A DNA stretch of 64,000 nt, taken from contig CAXBNI010000001.1 in assembly GCA_963977105.1 (NCBI GenBank), positions 372,001 through 436,000 on the forward strand, written 5' to 3'. A program made the translations under genes and the position numbers. The notes under the pieces were generated by a model that searched no databases, was not told the DNA's origin, and saw only the letters and a program-made list of their open reading frames with translations. Source of the DNA: UBA2705 sp963977105. GTDB taxonomy: Bacteria; Pseudomonadota; Alphaproteobacteria; Micavibrionales; Micavibrionaceae. Below, one piece after another: positions 17,331-26,911 of this stretch; position 1 is the stretch's first letter; the number at the start of each line of letters is the position of its first letter.

Positions 17331-17364
17331 CATGTAATACACGAGTTTTTATAGCCAGAGATAA

Positions 17365-17811
17365 TTACTTCGTATCATCATCCGCTACGTGTTTAGAAAC
17401 CTGTTTCATCATTTTGACAAAATCTTTACGGATTTTCTCATCGTGGATGGAATAATAAACCTTGATTAGGTCAAGGGTTTCTTTCTCATTCATAATGTCT
17501 TTTTTTGCTGCATATCCAGCTTGACCACTTTCAGAAAGTCCGTTCGACTTTTTGAAATTGTCATTATAACCCTCAAAAAAATGCGATATTTCTGTATCCA
17601 GAATTGCGCCTATTTGATACAGGCGGCTTGCGCTTACGCGGTTACGCCCTGTCTCATACTTTTGGATTTGCTGGAAGGTCAAATCAAGAGATTCAGCGAG
17701 TTTCTCTTGTGAGACACCCAACATGGTTCTTCTTTGACGGATTTTTGACCCAACATGTACATCAACAGGATGTGGTGTGCTTATAACGGGCTTTTTTTTG
17801 TCAGCATTCAT
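17365..17811 (-). CDS. XRE-family transcriptional regulator
   Basis: A 148-residue regulator with a Cro/C1-type helix-turn-helix at about residues 20-75: GSKIRQRRTMLGVSQEKLAE, then LDLTFQQIQKYETGRNRV. The C-terminal part is helical and probably for dimerisation. This type of short XRE protein commonly lies between lnt and metK in alphaproteobacteria, as it does here. Its targets are not known from sequence; proximity suggests metK or cell-envelope functions, but that is inference. A terminator follows it. Confidence 0.88.
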   Translation of the reverse strand: MNADKKKPVISTPHPVDVHVGSKIRQRRTMLGVSQEKLAESLDLTFQQIQKYETGRNRVSASRLYQIGAILDTEISHFFEGYNDNFKKSNGLSESGQAGYAAKKDIMNEKETLDLIKVYYSIHDEKIRKDFVKMMKQVSKHVADDDTK

Positions 17812-17923
17812 AATACTCAGATACTCCTTAAATTACATTGCTACAGCTGCTGCGCTGTAGGTCTCTTATATTTTTATTGGCTGCATTGTACAACTATCTT
17901 TATGGCTATCAAAGCCTTGTTTT

Positions 17924-19507
17924 TTAGCGTTCTGAGCGTTTTTTATAATCATTAAGTATTAAAAAAGCAAGCACAGGAAAAAATGTGAGGAGAAGCACTA
18001 TCCATATGCCGGAGCGTATATATATAGAAGTATTTGAATTGTCTAATAAAATGTCTGAAGAGGCATAACCGACATACTCTAAATTAGATGACGCTAATAC
18101 TCTACCATGCGGCGATATTAAAGAGCTGATACCCTTATTGGCAGAGCGAAAAACATGTGCGCTACTTTCAATTGCGCGTATTGAGGCTATACTTTGGTGT
18201 TGGTAGGGGCCTGATGAGTTGCCATACCAGCCGTCATTTGTAATGTGAATAATCGCATTATACTCTTTTTCTTTTGTGTCGCTTTTTGCTTTTGTCGGGG
18301 CTATTTCATGAGGAAAAATGATCTCGTAACATATTTTTGGCGTAAAGTTTAGGCCGTTACCGGTAGAAAAAACCTCGCCTCCGCTCCCTTTTTTAAACCC
18401 ACTAAAGCCCGTGACTGTTTTTAGAGGGATGAATTGCTGGAAAGGGATATACTCACCAAAGGGGACAAGGTGGGTCTTGGCGTAGCTATGTATAATCTCG
18501 CCGTATTTATTTATATACAATGCGGCATTTTGATAATCATATTGACGCAAAGGGGCGTTAATCTCACGTGTTAATGCGCCCGTCATCAAGCTTACATCAT
18601 ATTTTAAGTCTTTGGTTAGTCTAACCATGAGACGTTTGAAGAAATCCCGTTGTTCTGTGCTGTGGTAAGATAACGCTGTTTCAGGCCAAATAAGAAGGAT
18701 CGGGAGTGTTTTATCAGGGGCGAGATTTATGGCTTCTTCGCTTGTCTTTATTAGCTTTTGCATGTTTTTATTCGCGTATAGCGGGGCCCATTTTTCACTT
18801 TGTGGAATATTAGGCTGAATGGCGATGACATGTATGTTTGGTTTTACCGCTTTGGGCGCGCTATTAATTGTTACATAGCCGAAAGCGGCGTTGGCGGAGA
18901 TGAGTAAAAAGGCCGTGCAAATGGCGAGCGCTTTGTGTTTTATCGCTTTGCTAAATATGCCATAAGCCAATAAAGCGCTGACGATCAGCATTAGCCATGT
19001 CATGCCGAGGAGCCCAATAACGGAAGCGAGTTGTATCGTAGAGAAGTAATCCGCCCACGCAGTGCCCATTAAATTCCAAGGGAAGCCTGTGAACAAGAAA
19101 CTGCGCGCAAGCTCGGCAATCATGATACTTTGAGCCAAAAGGATAACTCTTATAAAGCTCGAGGCTTGTTGAAACGGTTTTAAAGTTATGAAGGCCGTAA
19201 AGGCATAAAACAAAGCGAGCCCAGCAGGAAGTGCGAATACGGCGAGTGGCCACGCCCATTTGTAATCATTGCCATCGACTAACAGCGCATTGCCAATCCA
19301 GTATAGTCCCGTAAGAAAATAGCCAAGGGCAAAGCTGTAGCTATAAAGCGCAGGTCTTCTTGGCGCTAAACGTAAGAAGCTATAAAAGAATGCGGTAAGA
19401 AGGGCTAGTGTAAAAGGGAGGCTGTTAATTGGCGGCAGCATAAGCCCCGTAACAGCCCCTAAAATAAGGGCTATAAAGTAAGGGGAGTTAATGGCGGCTT
19501 TGAGCAT
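17924..19507 (-). CDS. lnt: apolipoprotein N-acyltransferase
   Basis: A 527-residue inner-membrane enzyme that adds the third acyl chain to lipoproteins. There are several N-terminal membrane segments, then a nitrilase-fold periplasmic domain. The catalytic triad is visible: Glu in LIWPETAL, Lys in KTHLVPFGEYIP, Cys in PKICYEIIFP. NDGWYGNSSGPYQH is also conserved. The ATG at 19507, 10 nt after the corC stop, is preferred; an in-frame ATG at 19594 would add 29 residues and overlap corC. A C-terminal membrane helix ends the protein. Part of the conserved miaB-phoH-ybeY-corC-lnt order. Confidence 0.95.
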   Translation of the reverse strand: MLKAAINSPYFIALILGAVTGLMLPPINSLPFTLALLTAFFYSFLRLAPRRPALYSYSFALGYFLTGLYWIGNALLVDGNDYKWAWPLAVFALPAGLALFYAFTAFITLKPFQQASSFIRVILLAQSIMIAELARSFLFTGFPWNLMGTAWADYFSTIQLASVIGLLGMTWLMLIVSALLAYGIFSKAIKHKALAICTAFLLISANAAFGYVTINSAPKAVKPNIHVIAIQPNIPQSEKWAPLYANKNMQKLIKTSEEAINLAPDKTLPILLIWPETALSYHSTEQRDFFKRLMVRLTKDLKYDVSLMTGALTREINAPLRQYDYQNAALYINKYGEIIHSYAKTHLVPFGEYIPFQQFIPLKTVTGFSGFKKGSGGEVFSTGNGLNFTPKICYEIIFPHEIAPTKAKSDTKEKEYNAIIHITNDGWYGNSSGPYQHQSIASIRAIESSAHVFRSANKGISSLISPHGRVLASSNLEYVGYASSDILLDNSNTSIYIRSGIWIVLLLTFFPVLAFLILNDYKKRSER

Positions 19508-19517
19508 GCGAACGGCT

Positions 19518-20471
19518 TTAATGGTTAAGTTTTCTAATGCGCACACGGCTGATGCGCCTTGGGTCGGCCTCAATGATTTCAAAGATGATACCATTGCGTC
19601 GGTCTCTTAGAACCTCTCCGCGTGCAGGGACACGACCAATTTTATTGGTAATGTAACCGCCGAGCGTATCAATATCATCAAGCTCTTCTTCGCTACCGAG
19701 GGTGATTTTTGTCACATCCATTAAGTCATCTAATTCAATACGAGCATCTGCGATGATAGATGAATCTTCTGGTTTTATAATAAGCTCAGGTTCTTTTTCA
19801 GTGTCAAACTCGTCGCTAATTTCGCCGACAATTGCCTCTGTGATATCTTCGATTGTGACAAGGCCATCAATGCCGCCAAATTCATCAATGACGAGCGCCA
19901 TATGAAGCTTTGTTTGCTTCATTTGTAGCAGTAAGTCCAGCACGGGTAGTGAGGGGGATAATATGGGGAGTTCGCGCACAATGGAGTTAATATCAAAGGT
20001 ATTGTCGTTCAAATCTCTGTTTAGGAGGTCTTTTAAGTGGATGAAGCCAAAAGTATTATCCAAATTATCTTTATAAACGGGGATCCGGCTGTGCTGCTTT
20101 TCCAAGACAATGTTGATAATGTCATGGAAATTGCTATCGACGTCGATCGAGACAATGTCAACACGCGGCACCATAACATCATAGACGGTCATATCGCGGA
20201 GTTTTAATACATTACTGATGAGATCACGTTCGTGACGTGCAACATAATCGAGCTTATCATCATCATTATTGTCATCAATAAAATCTGCTAAGGCTTCTCT
20301 GATGTCACCTTGCTTGAGAATTTTTCTAGTGATCGCCGCTAAGAAACCGTTCTTTTTTGGTTTTGTTTCTACTGTCGCGTTTTCATTATTCGAACTGGCA
20401 TCTTTTGTGTCGTTTTCTGGCAGGTCTTCGATAACCTTACCCGATGGTGCCGTATTGGATGTGTTTTGCAT
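19518..20471 (-). CDS. CBS-domain CorC/TlyC-type protein
   Basis: A 317-residue soluble protein. It has a disordered acidic N terminus (about 1-35), a tandem CBS pair in the middle (VYDVMVPRVDIVSID, HSRIPVYKDNLDNTFGFIHL, ALVIDEFGGIDGLVTIEDI), and a C-terminal CorC_HlyC transporter-associated domain (DTLGGYITNKIGRVPARGE). It lacks the membrane DUF21 domain, as E. coli CorC/YbeX does. Its function is linked to magnesium/cobalt homeostasis and, through the ybeY-ybeX-lnt context, ribosome and envelope maintenance. Cotranscribed between ybeY and lnt. Confidence 0.92.
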   Translation of the reverse strand: MQNTSNTAPSGKVIEDLPENDTKDASSNNENATVETKPKKNGFLAAITRKILKQGDIREALADFIDDNNDDDKLDYVARHERDLISNVLKLRDMTVYDVMVPRVDIVSIDVDSNFHDIINIVLEKQHSRIPVYKDNLDNTFGFIHLKDLLNRDLNDNTFDINSIVRELPILSPSLPVLDLLLQMKQTKLHMALVIDEFGGIDGLVTIEDITEAIVGEISDEFDTEKEPELIIKPEDSSIIADARIELDDLMDVTKITLGSEEELDDIDTLGGYITNKIGRVPARGEVLRDRRNGIIFEIIEADPRRISRVRIRKLNH

Positions 20472-20500
20472 TTTGTTTCTATATTCTCACTAAATATCTA

Positions 20501-21055
20501 TTATTCTGTATACATCGTTTGATATGGGTTGGCAATATTTATACGCCCTAAGATTGTGATCTCTAGTGCTTCCATGATTTCGGCTTCGTCATTTTCGATA
20601 TGATCATAGCCGAGAAGGTGCAAAAACCCATGAATAAACATGTGTAGGGCGTGATCTTTAAATGTTTTGTCTTGTGTAACACTTTCTTGTTTTACAGTGT
20701 CATAGGCAATGAATATGTCACCAATGGGGACGTTTACACCGTCGGGGATCATGTCCGTTTCTTCAAGAAGATCATCGAATTGGGGGAAGGAGAGGACGTT
20801 GGTTGCTTTATCTTTATCACGCCATTCTTTGTTGATGTTTTGTATAGATGTGTCATCACACAAGGTTAAGCTTACCTCATAAGGCTTGTTCATGCGGCAT
20901 ATAGCGTGGTCTTGAGGGAGCATATGCTCTATGGCCTGCAAAGCCAATTCAAAATCATGCACAGACAAAGCGTCCTGCCAGCGTTCGTCTTCAACGTTGC
21001 ACTCAATGTAATTCAAAGTGGCGTTTTTATTATCGGGCATTGCGGTCATAAGCAT
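20501..21055 (-). CDS. ybeY: endoribonuclease/rRNA maturation factor YbeY
   Basis: A 184-residue zinc protein needed for 16S rRNA 3'-end maturation and ribosome quality control. The zinc motif H-x3-H-x5-H is present as HMFIHGFLHLLGYDH. TNVLSFPQ and the IGDIFI strand are also conserved. Its start overlaps the phoH end by 26 nt, so translational coupling is likely. A second in-frame ATG five codons in (21040) is equally possible. Confidence 0.94.
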   Translation of the reverse strand: MLMTAMPDNKNATLNYIECNVEDERWQDALSVHDFELALQAIEHMLPQDHAICRMNKPYEVSLTLCDDTSIQNINKEWRDKDKATNVLSFPQFDDLLEETDMIPDGVNVPIGDIFIAYDTVKQESVTQDKTFKDHALHMFIHGFLHLLGYDHIENDEAEIMEALEITILGRINIANPYQTMYTE

Positions 21056-22085
21056 CCAATACGCGCCTTACCATTATGTGACGAACAACGTCTTGGTTGG
21101 TAAATGTTGTAAAAGCAGTGCCTTCAATGCCTTCTAGTATGACGATAGCTTCCGTTAAGCCTGAAACCTGTCCAGGGGGGAGGTCTGTTTGATGCGGGTC
21201 GCCATTAACGACCATGCGGCTGTTTTCACCCATACGGCTTAAAAACATTTTCATTTGTGCAGATGTCGTGTTTTGCGCTTCATCAAGCAATACAAATGCA
21301 TTGGCGAGAGTCCGTCCACGCATAAAGGCAAGTGGCGCGATTTCAATATCGCCGCGCTCAATCAATTTTTCAGTTTTTTCAAGGCCAATGAAATCATAAA
21401 GTGCGTCGTAGATCGGCTGAATATAAGGGTCAACTTTTTCTCTTAAATCGCCGGGTAGGAAACCAAGCTTCTCGCCGGCTTCTACGGCTGGGCGACAAAA
21501 CACCATACGGTCGACGATTTTGCGTTCAAACATTTCAACGCCAATGCCAACGGCAAGATATGTCTTGCCCGTACCAGCAGGGCCGACGCCAAAAACAAGT
21601 TCTTTGCTTTTTAAAGAATCTATATATGTCGACTGCATCGGCGTGCGTGCAGCGATTTTCTTTTTGTGCGTGACGATTTCAGCTGGGCGGCCGCCTTTAT
21701 TCTCAGGTGGTTTATCGTCAGTTTTTGTTTTACTGTCTGTTTGTGTATTCATGGCGGCATCCTTTTCATCCTCTGCGTCTGCCTTGGCAAAGCGGATCGC
21801 AGCATAAATATCTTGGCTGGAAATATGAGATTTTTTTTGTAACGTGTCCCATAACTTGCAAATAATGAGGTCAGCAAACCGAACTTGCTGCGGGTCACCA
21901 GAAATGCTGATCATATTTCCACGGTCAGCAATACTGACGTCTAACTCTTTTTCTAATAGGGTGATGTGCTCATTTTGTGGGCCGTGAAGCGCACTAAGCA
22001 ATTGGTTGTCATCAAACTCCAGACATAGCGCATTGTCTGCTTGTGAATGTTTGATGTTATTTAAAACGTCTGTTTTTTCGCTCAT
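21030..22085 (-). CDS. phoH: PhoH-family ATPase (PhoH-like)
   Basis: A 351-residue protein with an N-terminal KH-like region and a C-terminal PhoH P-loop domain: Walker A GPAGTGKTYLAV, Walker B VLLDEAQN, and the conserved NGDPHQTDLPPGQ. PhoH/YbeZ partners YbeY in RNA metabolism and sits directly upstream of ybeY here. A basic linker (AARTPMQSTYIDS) precedes the ATPase domain. The ATG at 22085 (MSEKTDVL) is preferred; an ATG eight codons upstream at 22109 is possible. Confidence 0.94.
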   Translation of the reverse strand: MSEKTDVLNNIKHSQADNALCLEFDDNQLLSALHGPQNEHITLLEKELDVSIADRGNMISISGDPQQVRFADLIICKLWDTLQKKSHISSQDIYAAIRFAKADAEDEKDAAMNTQTDSKTKTDDKPPENKGGRPAEIVTHKKKIAARTPMQSTYIDSLKSKELVFGVGPAGTGKTYLAVGIGVEMFERKIVDRMVFCRPAVEAGEKLGFLPGDLREKVDPYIQPIYDALYDFIGLEKTEKLIERGDIEIAPLAFMRGRTLANAFVLLDEAQNTTSAQMKMFLSRMGENSRMVVNGDPHQTDLPPGQVSGLTEAIVILEGIEGTAFTTFTNQDVVRHIMVRRVLDAYDRNAR

Positions 22086-22137
22086 ATAAGGTAAGTATCT
22101 CAAATACATATTAAAACAGCATTAAGATTAGACGAGT

Positions 22138-23529
22138 TTATGCAGATTTCAAAATGGATTCTTGCAGTTCAAGCTCACCTGTTAATGAATTGGCGAATGC
22201 GCCATCAATAATGACATTGGCACTGTGCCCCATCAGACGTTCTGACGCGGTGACGTGAACAGCCTGATTATAAGGCGTACGGCCATGTAACTTGTCGCCT
22301 TTTTTGTCAGTGCGGTCGAATAAAACAGGCAAAGTCTTGCCGATACAGTTTTTGTTGAATTCAAGCTGCTGTTCATTAATAAGCGCTTGAAGCGCAGCAA
22401 GGCGCTCAGCTTTTACGTCTTCACGGACGAGATTCGCCATATTCGCCGCTGGCGTACCGGGGCGCGGGCTGTATTTGAATGAGTAAGCGCTGGCATATTT
22501 AACGTGACGTACAAGATCCATTGTGTCTTCAAAGTCTTGATCACTTTCACCAGGGAAGCCAACAATAAAGTCACCAGAAAGCGCAATGTCAGGGCGCGCT
22601 TTGCGTAAATCTTCGATGATTTTGAAGTATACATCACGTTCGTGCTTACGGTTCATGGCTTTTAGAATTTTGTTTGAGCCGCTTTGTACGGGCAGGTGCA
22701 AATAAGGCATTAATTTATCAATATCGCGATGTGCTTCGATTAATGACATCTCCATATCGCGTGGGTGCGATGTTGTGTAACGGATGCGCTCTAAATCATC
22801 AAGCTTTGCAAGCTCTTCGATGATCTTCGGTAAGTTCCATGACTTGCCGTCCATGCCTTCGCCGTGAAAGGCGTTGACGTTTTGACCAAGCAGGGTGATT
22901 TCACGTGCGCCGCTATTAATAAGGGCTTTTGCTTCGTCAACAATTTGCTGAACAGTACGTGAATATTCACCGCCACGAGTGTATGGGACAACGCAGAATG
23001 TACAGAATTTATCGCAGCCTTCTTGAACAGATAGAAATGCTGTAACGCCTTGATCATTGCTTTCTTCTGGTAGGGAATCAAATTTATTTTCGGTATCAAG
23101 CTCTGTTGATACAATGCGCTCCGTGCCATATGCTCCAGTAAGTTTCGCTAGCATTTCCGGCAGCTCATGGTAGGTTTGTGGGCCAAATACAAGGTCAACA
23201 TAAGGCGCACGTTCAATAATGTATTCGCCTTCGGCCTGTGCAACGCAGCCTGCAACAGCCATAATCATTGTGCCGCCCTCGGCTTCTTTTTTGTCTTTCA
23301 AGCGGCGCATACGCCCAAGCTCAGAGAAAACTTTATCTGTCGCTTTTTCACGAATGTGACAAGTGTTCAGGATCATCATATCCGCGCCTTCAGGCTCTTC
23401 GGTGACAGCGTAGCCAAAAGGGCGCAATATGTCAGCCATGCGGCGGCTATCATATACGTTCATTTGGCAGCCCCATGTTTTGATGAAAAGCTTCTTTTTG
23501 TCAGTTGCTGTGTTTGCGTCTTTAGGCAT
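22138..23529 (-). CDS. miaB: tRNA-2-methylthio-N6-dimethylallyladenosine synthase
   Basis: A 463-residue methylthiotransferase that modifies A37 of tRNAs reading UNN codons. The N-terminal MTTase domain has TWGCQMNVYDS and two more cluster Cys (LNTCHIREKA, AVAGCVAQAEG). The radical-SAM cluster is in CDKFCTFCVVPYTRG. A C-terminal TRAM domain ends the protein. All six cluster cysteines are present. First gene of the miaB-phoH-ybeY-corC-lnt block. Confidence 0.97.
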   Translation of the reverse strand: MPKDANTATDKKKLFIKTWGCQMNVYDSRRMADILRPFGYAVTEEPEGADMMILNTCHIREKATDKVFSELGRMRRLKDKKEAEGGTMIMAVAGCVAQAEGEYIIERAPYVDLVFGPQTYHELPEMLAKLTGAYGTERIVSTELDTENKFDSLPEESNDQGVTAFLSVQEGCDKFCTFCVVPYTRGGEYSRTVQQIVDEAKALINSGAREITLLGQNVNAFHGEGMDGKSWNLPKIIEELAKLDDLERIRYTTSHPRDMEMSLIEAHRDIDKLMPYLHLPVQSGSNKILKAMNRKHERDVYFKIIEDLRKARPDIALSGDFIVGFPGESDQDFEDTMDLVRHVKYASAYSFKYSPRPGTPAANMANLVREDVKAERLAALQALINEQQLEFNKNCIGKTLPVLFDRTDKKGDKLHGRTPYNQAVHVTASERLMGHSANVIIDGAFANSLTGELELQESILKSA

Positions 23530-23670
23530 GATTTGAACCTTGCTGTCTTCTTTATTTTTTAGGGTGTCTGTTCTTAAAGCATATATGGACTAAAAAAATC
23601 AAGTAATTTACAACGTGCAAGGTTCGTTTTATGATGGCTTTAGTCGTTTTATTATTGAAAGTTTGATCCT

Positions 23671-24618
23671 ATGACCCGCAGTTTACTCGCTATGGCGCCA
23701 ATTTTGCCGCAACAAATGGAAGAATTAGAGCATCATTTCAATGTCATAAAACTTTGGAAGGCACTTGATCCAGAAGATGCGCTGCATCAATACGGTAAGG
23801 AAGTGCGCGCGATCCTATCAACATATAACGGGCCAAAAATTAGTAAGCGTTTAATGGGGGCGCTGCCTAACCTAGAAATTGTTTCTCAATATGGGGTTGG
23901 CGTAAATAATATTGATCTGGTCGAAGCGGAGCGCCGAAATATTGCGGTAACGTATACGCCTGATGTGCTGACGGATGATGTCGCTGATACTGCGATGGGG
24001 CTTGTGCTATCTGTTATGCGCCGTATTTGTGAGGCTGATATGTTTGTCCGCGTTGGGCAGTGGACGCAAAACAGCAGTGCGTTCCCACTCGGTTCATCAC
24101 TGACACGTAAGACAATGGGGGTTGTCGGCCTTGGGCGTATTGGTCGTGCTATAGCACGCCGCGCCGAAGCGTTTGGTATGAATATTATCTATTATGGGCG
24201 CGCTGAGAAAAAAGATGTCCCATATAAATATTATGATGATCTGGCTGAAATGGCGGCGAATGCAGATGTGCTGATGCTTTCATGTATGGGCGGCGATGAA
24301 ACTAAGCATTTGATTAATGCTGAAATTTTAAATGCATTAGGCGAAAAAGGCGTGTTAATTAACATTGCACGCGGTAGCGTTGTTGACGAAGCCGCATTAA
24401 TAGAGGCGTTAGTAACTAAGCAAATCGCGGCTGCGGGGCTTGATGTTTATGCGAAAGAACCTTATGTTCCTGAGGAATTAATTAAAATGGATAATGTCGT
24501 TTTGCTGCCACATATAGCAAGTGCAACAAGCGAAACGCGCGCCGTAATGGGCGAGTTAGTCATTGAGAATTTATTGGCACATTTTGATGGTCGTGCGTTA
24601 ATTTCGCCCGTTCAATAA
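23671..24618 (+). CDS. D-isomer-specific 2-hydroxyacid dehydrogenase
   Basis: A 315-residue NAD(P)-dependent dehydrogenase, likely a hydroxypyruvate/glyoxylate reductase. The nucleotide-binding motif is GVVGLGRIGRAIARR near residues 150-165. The catalytic residues are Arg in NIARGSVVDE, Glu in YAKEPYVPEE and His in LLPHIASAT. The N-terminal half recognises the substrate (SQYGVGVNNIDL). The exact substrate cannot be fixed by motif. It may be read together with the secreted protein at 24644. Confidence 0.88.
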   Translation: MTRSLLAMAPILPQQMEELEHHFNVIKLWKALDPEDALHQYGKEVRAILSTYNGPKISKRLMGALPNLEIVSQYGVGVNNIDLVEAERRNIAVTYTPDVLTDDVADTAMGLVLSVMRRICEADMFVRVGQWTQNSSAFPLGSSLTRKTMGVVGLGRIGRAIARRAEAFGMNIIYYGRAEKKDVPYKYYDDLAEMAANADVLMLSCMGGDETKHLINAEILNALGEKGVLINIARGSVVDEAALIEALVTKQIAAAGLDVYAKEPYVPEELIKMDNVVLLPHIASATSETRAVMGELVIENLLAHFDGRALISPVQ

Positions 24619-24643
24619 AGAAGCATATTTATTAAGGTATAAA

Positions 24644-25135
24644 ATGATAAAGAAAACTCTGCTTAATCTTGTAATGGTTTTTGTGCTGAGCTGCGGTTTT
24701 TATACGCAAGCTCTCGCCAGTGGCTGCTACACAAAGTCAGAAGCTGAAGCAGAGCAGGGGATTCGTATTCATAGCGAGCTGATGGTCATTGGCCTTAACT
24801 GTCAGCATATGGGGCCATCGGGCAATGACAATCTTTACCTTAAATACCGTAAGTGGACTAAAAAACATGAGGCCATCTTTGCCAATTATGAAGATACGCT
24901 GATGTTTTACTTTTCACGTAACGGCATTAAACACCCTGAAAAGCACCTAAATACTTTACGCACGAACTTCGCCAACAAAATATCCTACGAAGCTGCAAAA
25001 ATGCGCCCTGATATTTTCTGCAACCATTATGGCGCACGTATCAAGCGCGCTGATGGCTTAAGTGATACGCAAATCAAAGATTGGGCGTCAACATTCTATG
25101 CGTCGCACCCTGTATCAAACCCTATTTGCCATTAA
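24644..25135 (+). CDS. secreted hypothetical protein
   Basis: A 163-residue protein with a clear signal peptide (MIKKTLLNLVMVFVLSCGFY, cleavage after QALA near residue 25). The mature part has a set of cysteines that could form disulfides (SGCYTK, LNCQHMG, FCNHYG, PICH at the end) and a helical core with YLKYRKWTKKHEAIF. The family is not recognised. It follows the dehydrogenase by 25 nt with an AAGG ribosome site. A periplasmic location is inferred. Confidence 0.6.
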   Translation: MIKKTLLNLVMVFVLSCGFYTQALASGCYTKSEAEAEQGIRIHSELMVIGLNCQHMGPSGNDNLYLKYRKWTKKHEAIFANYEDTLMFYFSRNGIKHPEKHLNTLRTNFANKISYEAAKMRPDIFCNHYGARIKRADGLSDTQIKDWASTFYASHPVSNPICH

Positions 25136-25266
25136 GTTTCCTGATTTTTATGTTCAAAGTCATGCATTTGCAGATGTGGACATCTTTACGCTTGCTCTAG
25201 AATTATACGCTGAGGATGCTAAGCTGCCGATTCAATAGAAAATAAACAAAAATATATGGGGATTTC

Positions 25267-26784
25267 ATGAATATTGACGCTCGGATAAATGAAACTATTG
25301 GCGGATTTGCTGATTTGGTTGAAAGTGTTGTCTTTTTTCCAGTTAGGCATTGCAGCGAAGGTGGTATAAGCTTTGGTTACCCTGAAGGTTTCTGTAGTAA
25401 TGGTAGTGAAATCGTCGCGCCGTTAATCCTCATCTGGCTGGTTTTGGCCTCTTTATATTTTACGTTTTATCTCGGTTTTGTGAATGTACGCTTTTTTAAG
25501 CATTCAATTGATATTCTACGCGGTAAATTTGACAAAAAAGAAGATGGCGGCGGGCAGATTAACCGCTTCCAAGCCTTGGCGACATCGCTTTCGGGCACTG
25601 TCGGTTTAGGGAATATTGCCGGCGTGGCGATTGCTGTTTCTATTGGCGGGCCAGGCGCTGTGCTTTGGATGATAATTATGGGCTTTTTTGGTATGAGCCT
25701 TAAATTTGCTGAGGTCACATTTGGTGTGAAATATCGCCACCACCCTGACCCTGCTGATAAATCCAAAGTTTATGGCGGCCCAATGTATTATCTGCGCGAT
25801 GCGTTTGCTAATCGTAATATTCCTTTTATTGGCTCGTTTTTGGCGGCAGTGTTCGCGCTGTGCTGTATTCTCGGTTCAATTGGCGGCGGTAATTTGTTTC
25901 AAGCTAATCAGGCGTATCAGCAAGTGCTGAATGTCACGACGGGTGACCTGAATGTATTCCTTGCCGGTAAAGCGTGGCTGTTTGGCGTTGTTCTCGCGAT
26001 GTTGGTTGGCGTTGTTATTATTGGCGGCATTAAATCGATTGCTAAATTCACATCAAAATTAGTGCCGATTATGGGCGGCATATATATGGTTGCCGGCCTG
26101 ATTGTGATTGGGATGCACTATGACAAAATCGGCTCTAGCTTGCGCGATATTTTCAGCATGGCATTTTCTATGGAAGCTGGCATTGGCGGCCTTCTTGGCG
26201 TGATGCTACAAGGGGTTAAACGTGCGTCATTCTCGAACGAAGCAGGTCTTGGTTCGGCGGCGATTGTTCATGCGGCAGCACAAACGGACAGACCTGTATC
26301 TCAGGGCTTTGTTGGAATGCTTGGGCCGTTTATTGATACAATCGTTATCTGTACGGTTACAGGGCTTGTTATCGTTATTACAGGCGCCTATAAGGGCGGC
26401 GATGGTATGGCGGGGGTTGAGCTTACATCAGCTGCCTTTGCACAAGGTATTTCTTGGTTTCCTTATGTACTTGCGCTCACTGTATTCTTGTTTGCGTTTT
26501 CAACTTTGATTACGTGGTCATATTACGGTCAAAAAGCCGCCGCTTATTTGTTCGGGGAGAATAAATTTGTTGAGGTCGTCTACAAGGTGCTTTTCCTTGT
26601 GATTGTCGTTGTCGGCTGTTCCATGGATCTTGGTAAAGTCGTCGCTTTGTCAGAAGCGTTCTTGTTTATCATGGCGATTCCAAACGTTATTGGTCTGTAT
26701 TTCTTGTCACGTGAGTTGAAACGAGATGTGCGTGATTACCAGTATTACTTAGCGGATATTAAACCATCTATGGTTGGTAAATAA
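25267..26784 (+). CDS. sodium:alanine symporter (AGCS family)
   Basis: A 505-residue inner-membrane transporter of the alanine or glycine:cation symporter family. About 10-11 hydrophobic segments are visible. Family signatures: ATSLSGTVGLGNIAGVAIA (substrate/sodium site), GGPMYYL, and FSNEAGLGSAAIVHAAA. Uptake of alanine or glycine with sodium is expected. The N terminus carries an extra segment with two Cys (PVRHCSEGG, EGFCSNG). I saw no glycine riboswitch in the 130-nt leader. A strong terminator follows. Confidence 0.93.
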   Translation: MNIDARINETIGGFADLVESVVFFPVRHCSEGGISFGYPEGFCSNGSEIVAPLILIWLVLASLYFTFYLGFVNVRFFKHSIDILRGKFDKKEDGGGQINRFQALATSLSGTVGLGNIAGVAIAVSIGGPGAVLWMIIMGFFGMSLKFAEVTFGVKYRHHPDPADKSKVYGGPMYYLRDAFANRNIPFIGSFLAAVFALCCILGSIGGGNLFQANQAYQQVLNVTTGDLNVFLAGKAWLFGVVLAMLVGVVIIGGIKSIAKFTSKLVPIMGGIYMVAGLIVIGMHYDKIGSSLRDIFSMAFSMEAGIGGLLGVMLQGVKRASFSNEAGLGSAAIVHAAAQTDRPVSQGFVGMLGPFIDTIVICTVTGLVIVITGAYKGGDGMAGVELTSAAFAQGISWFPYVLALTVFLFAFSTLITWSYYGQKAAAYLFGENKFVEVVYKVLFLVIVVVGCSMDLGKVVALSEAFLFIMAIPNVIGLYFLSRELKRDVRDYQYYLADIKPSMVGK

Positions 26785-26816
26785 CGCAGGATTTTGATTT
26801 CCTGTGTAGAAGATTT

Positions 26817-26849
26817 AACGCTGGCAGGTTCATCCTTGCCAGCGTTTTT
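26817..26849 (+). terminator. Rho-independent terminator after the alanine symporter
   Basis: AACGCTGGCA pairs with TGCCAGCGTT, followed by a short T-run, 32 nt after the stop codon. It separates the symporter from the coiled-coil gene at 26912. Confidence 0.85.
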
Positions 26850-26911
26850 AATGCGTGAAATGATCTGTTCATTCATATTTTTATTTAAACTGATTCGATT
26901 GGGGTGCCGTC

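Noticed and set aside
17263..17364. SAM riboswitch before metK
   Set aside because: The only clear structure is the Rho-independent terminator of the upstream XRE gene; no SAM-I or SAM-II pattern is seen in this 102-nt gap.
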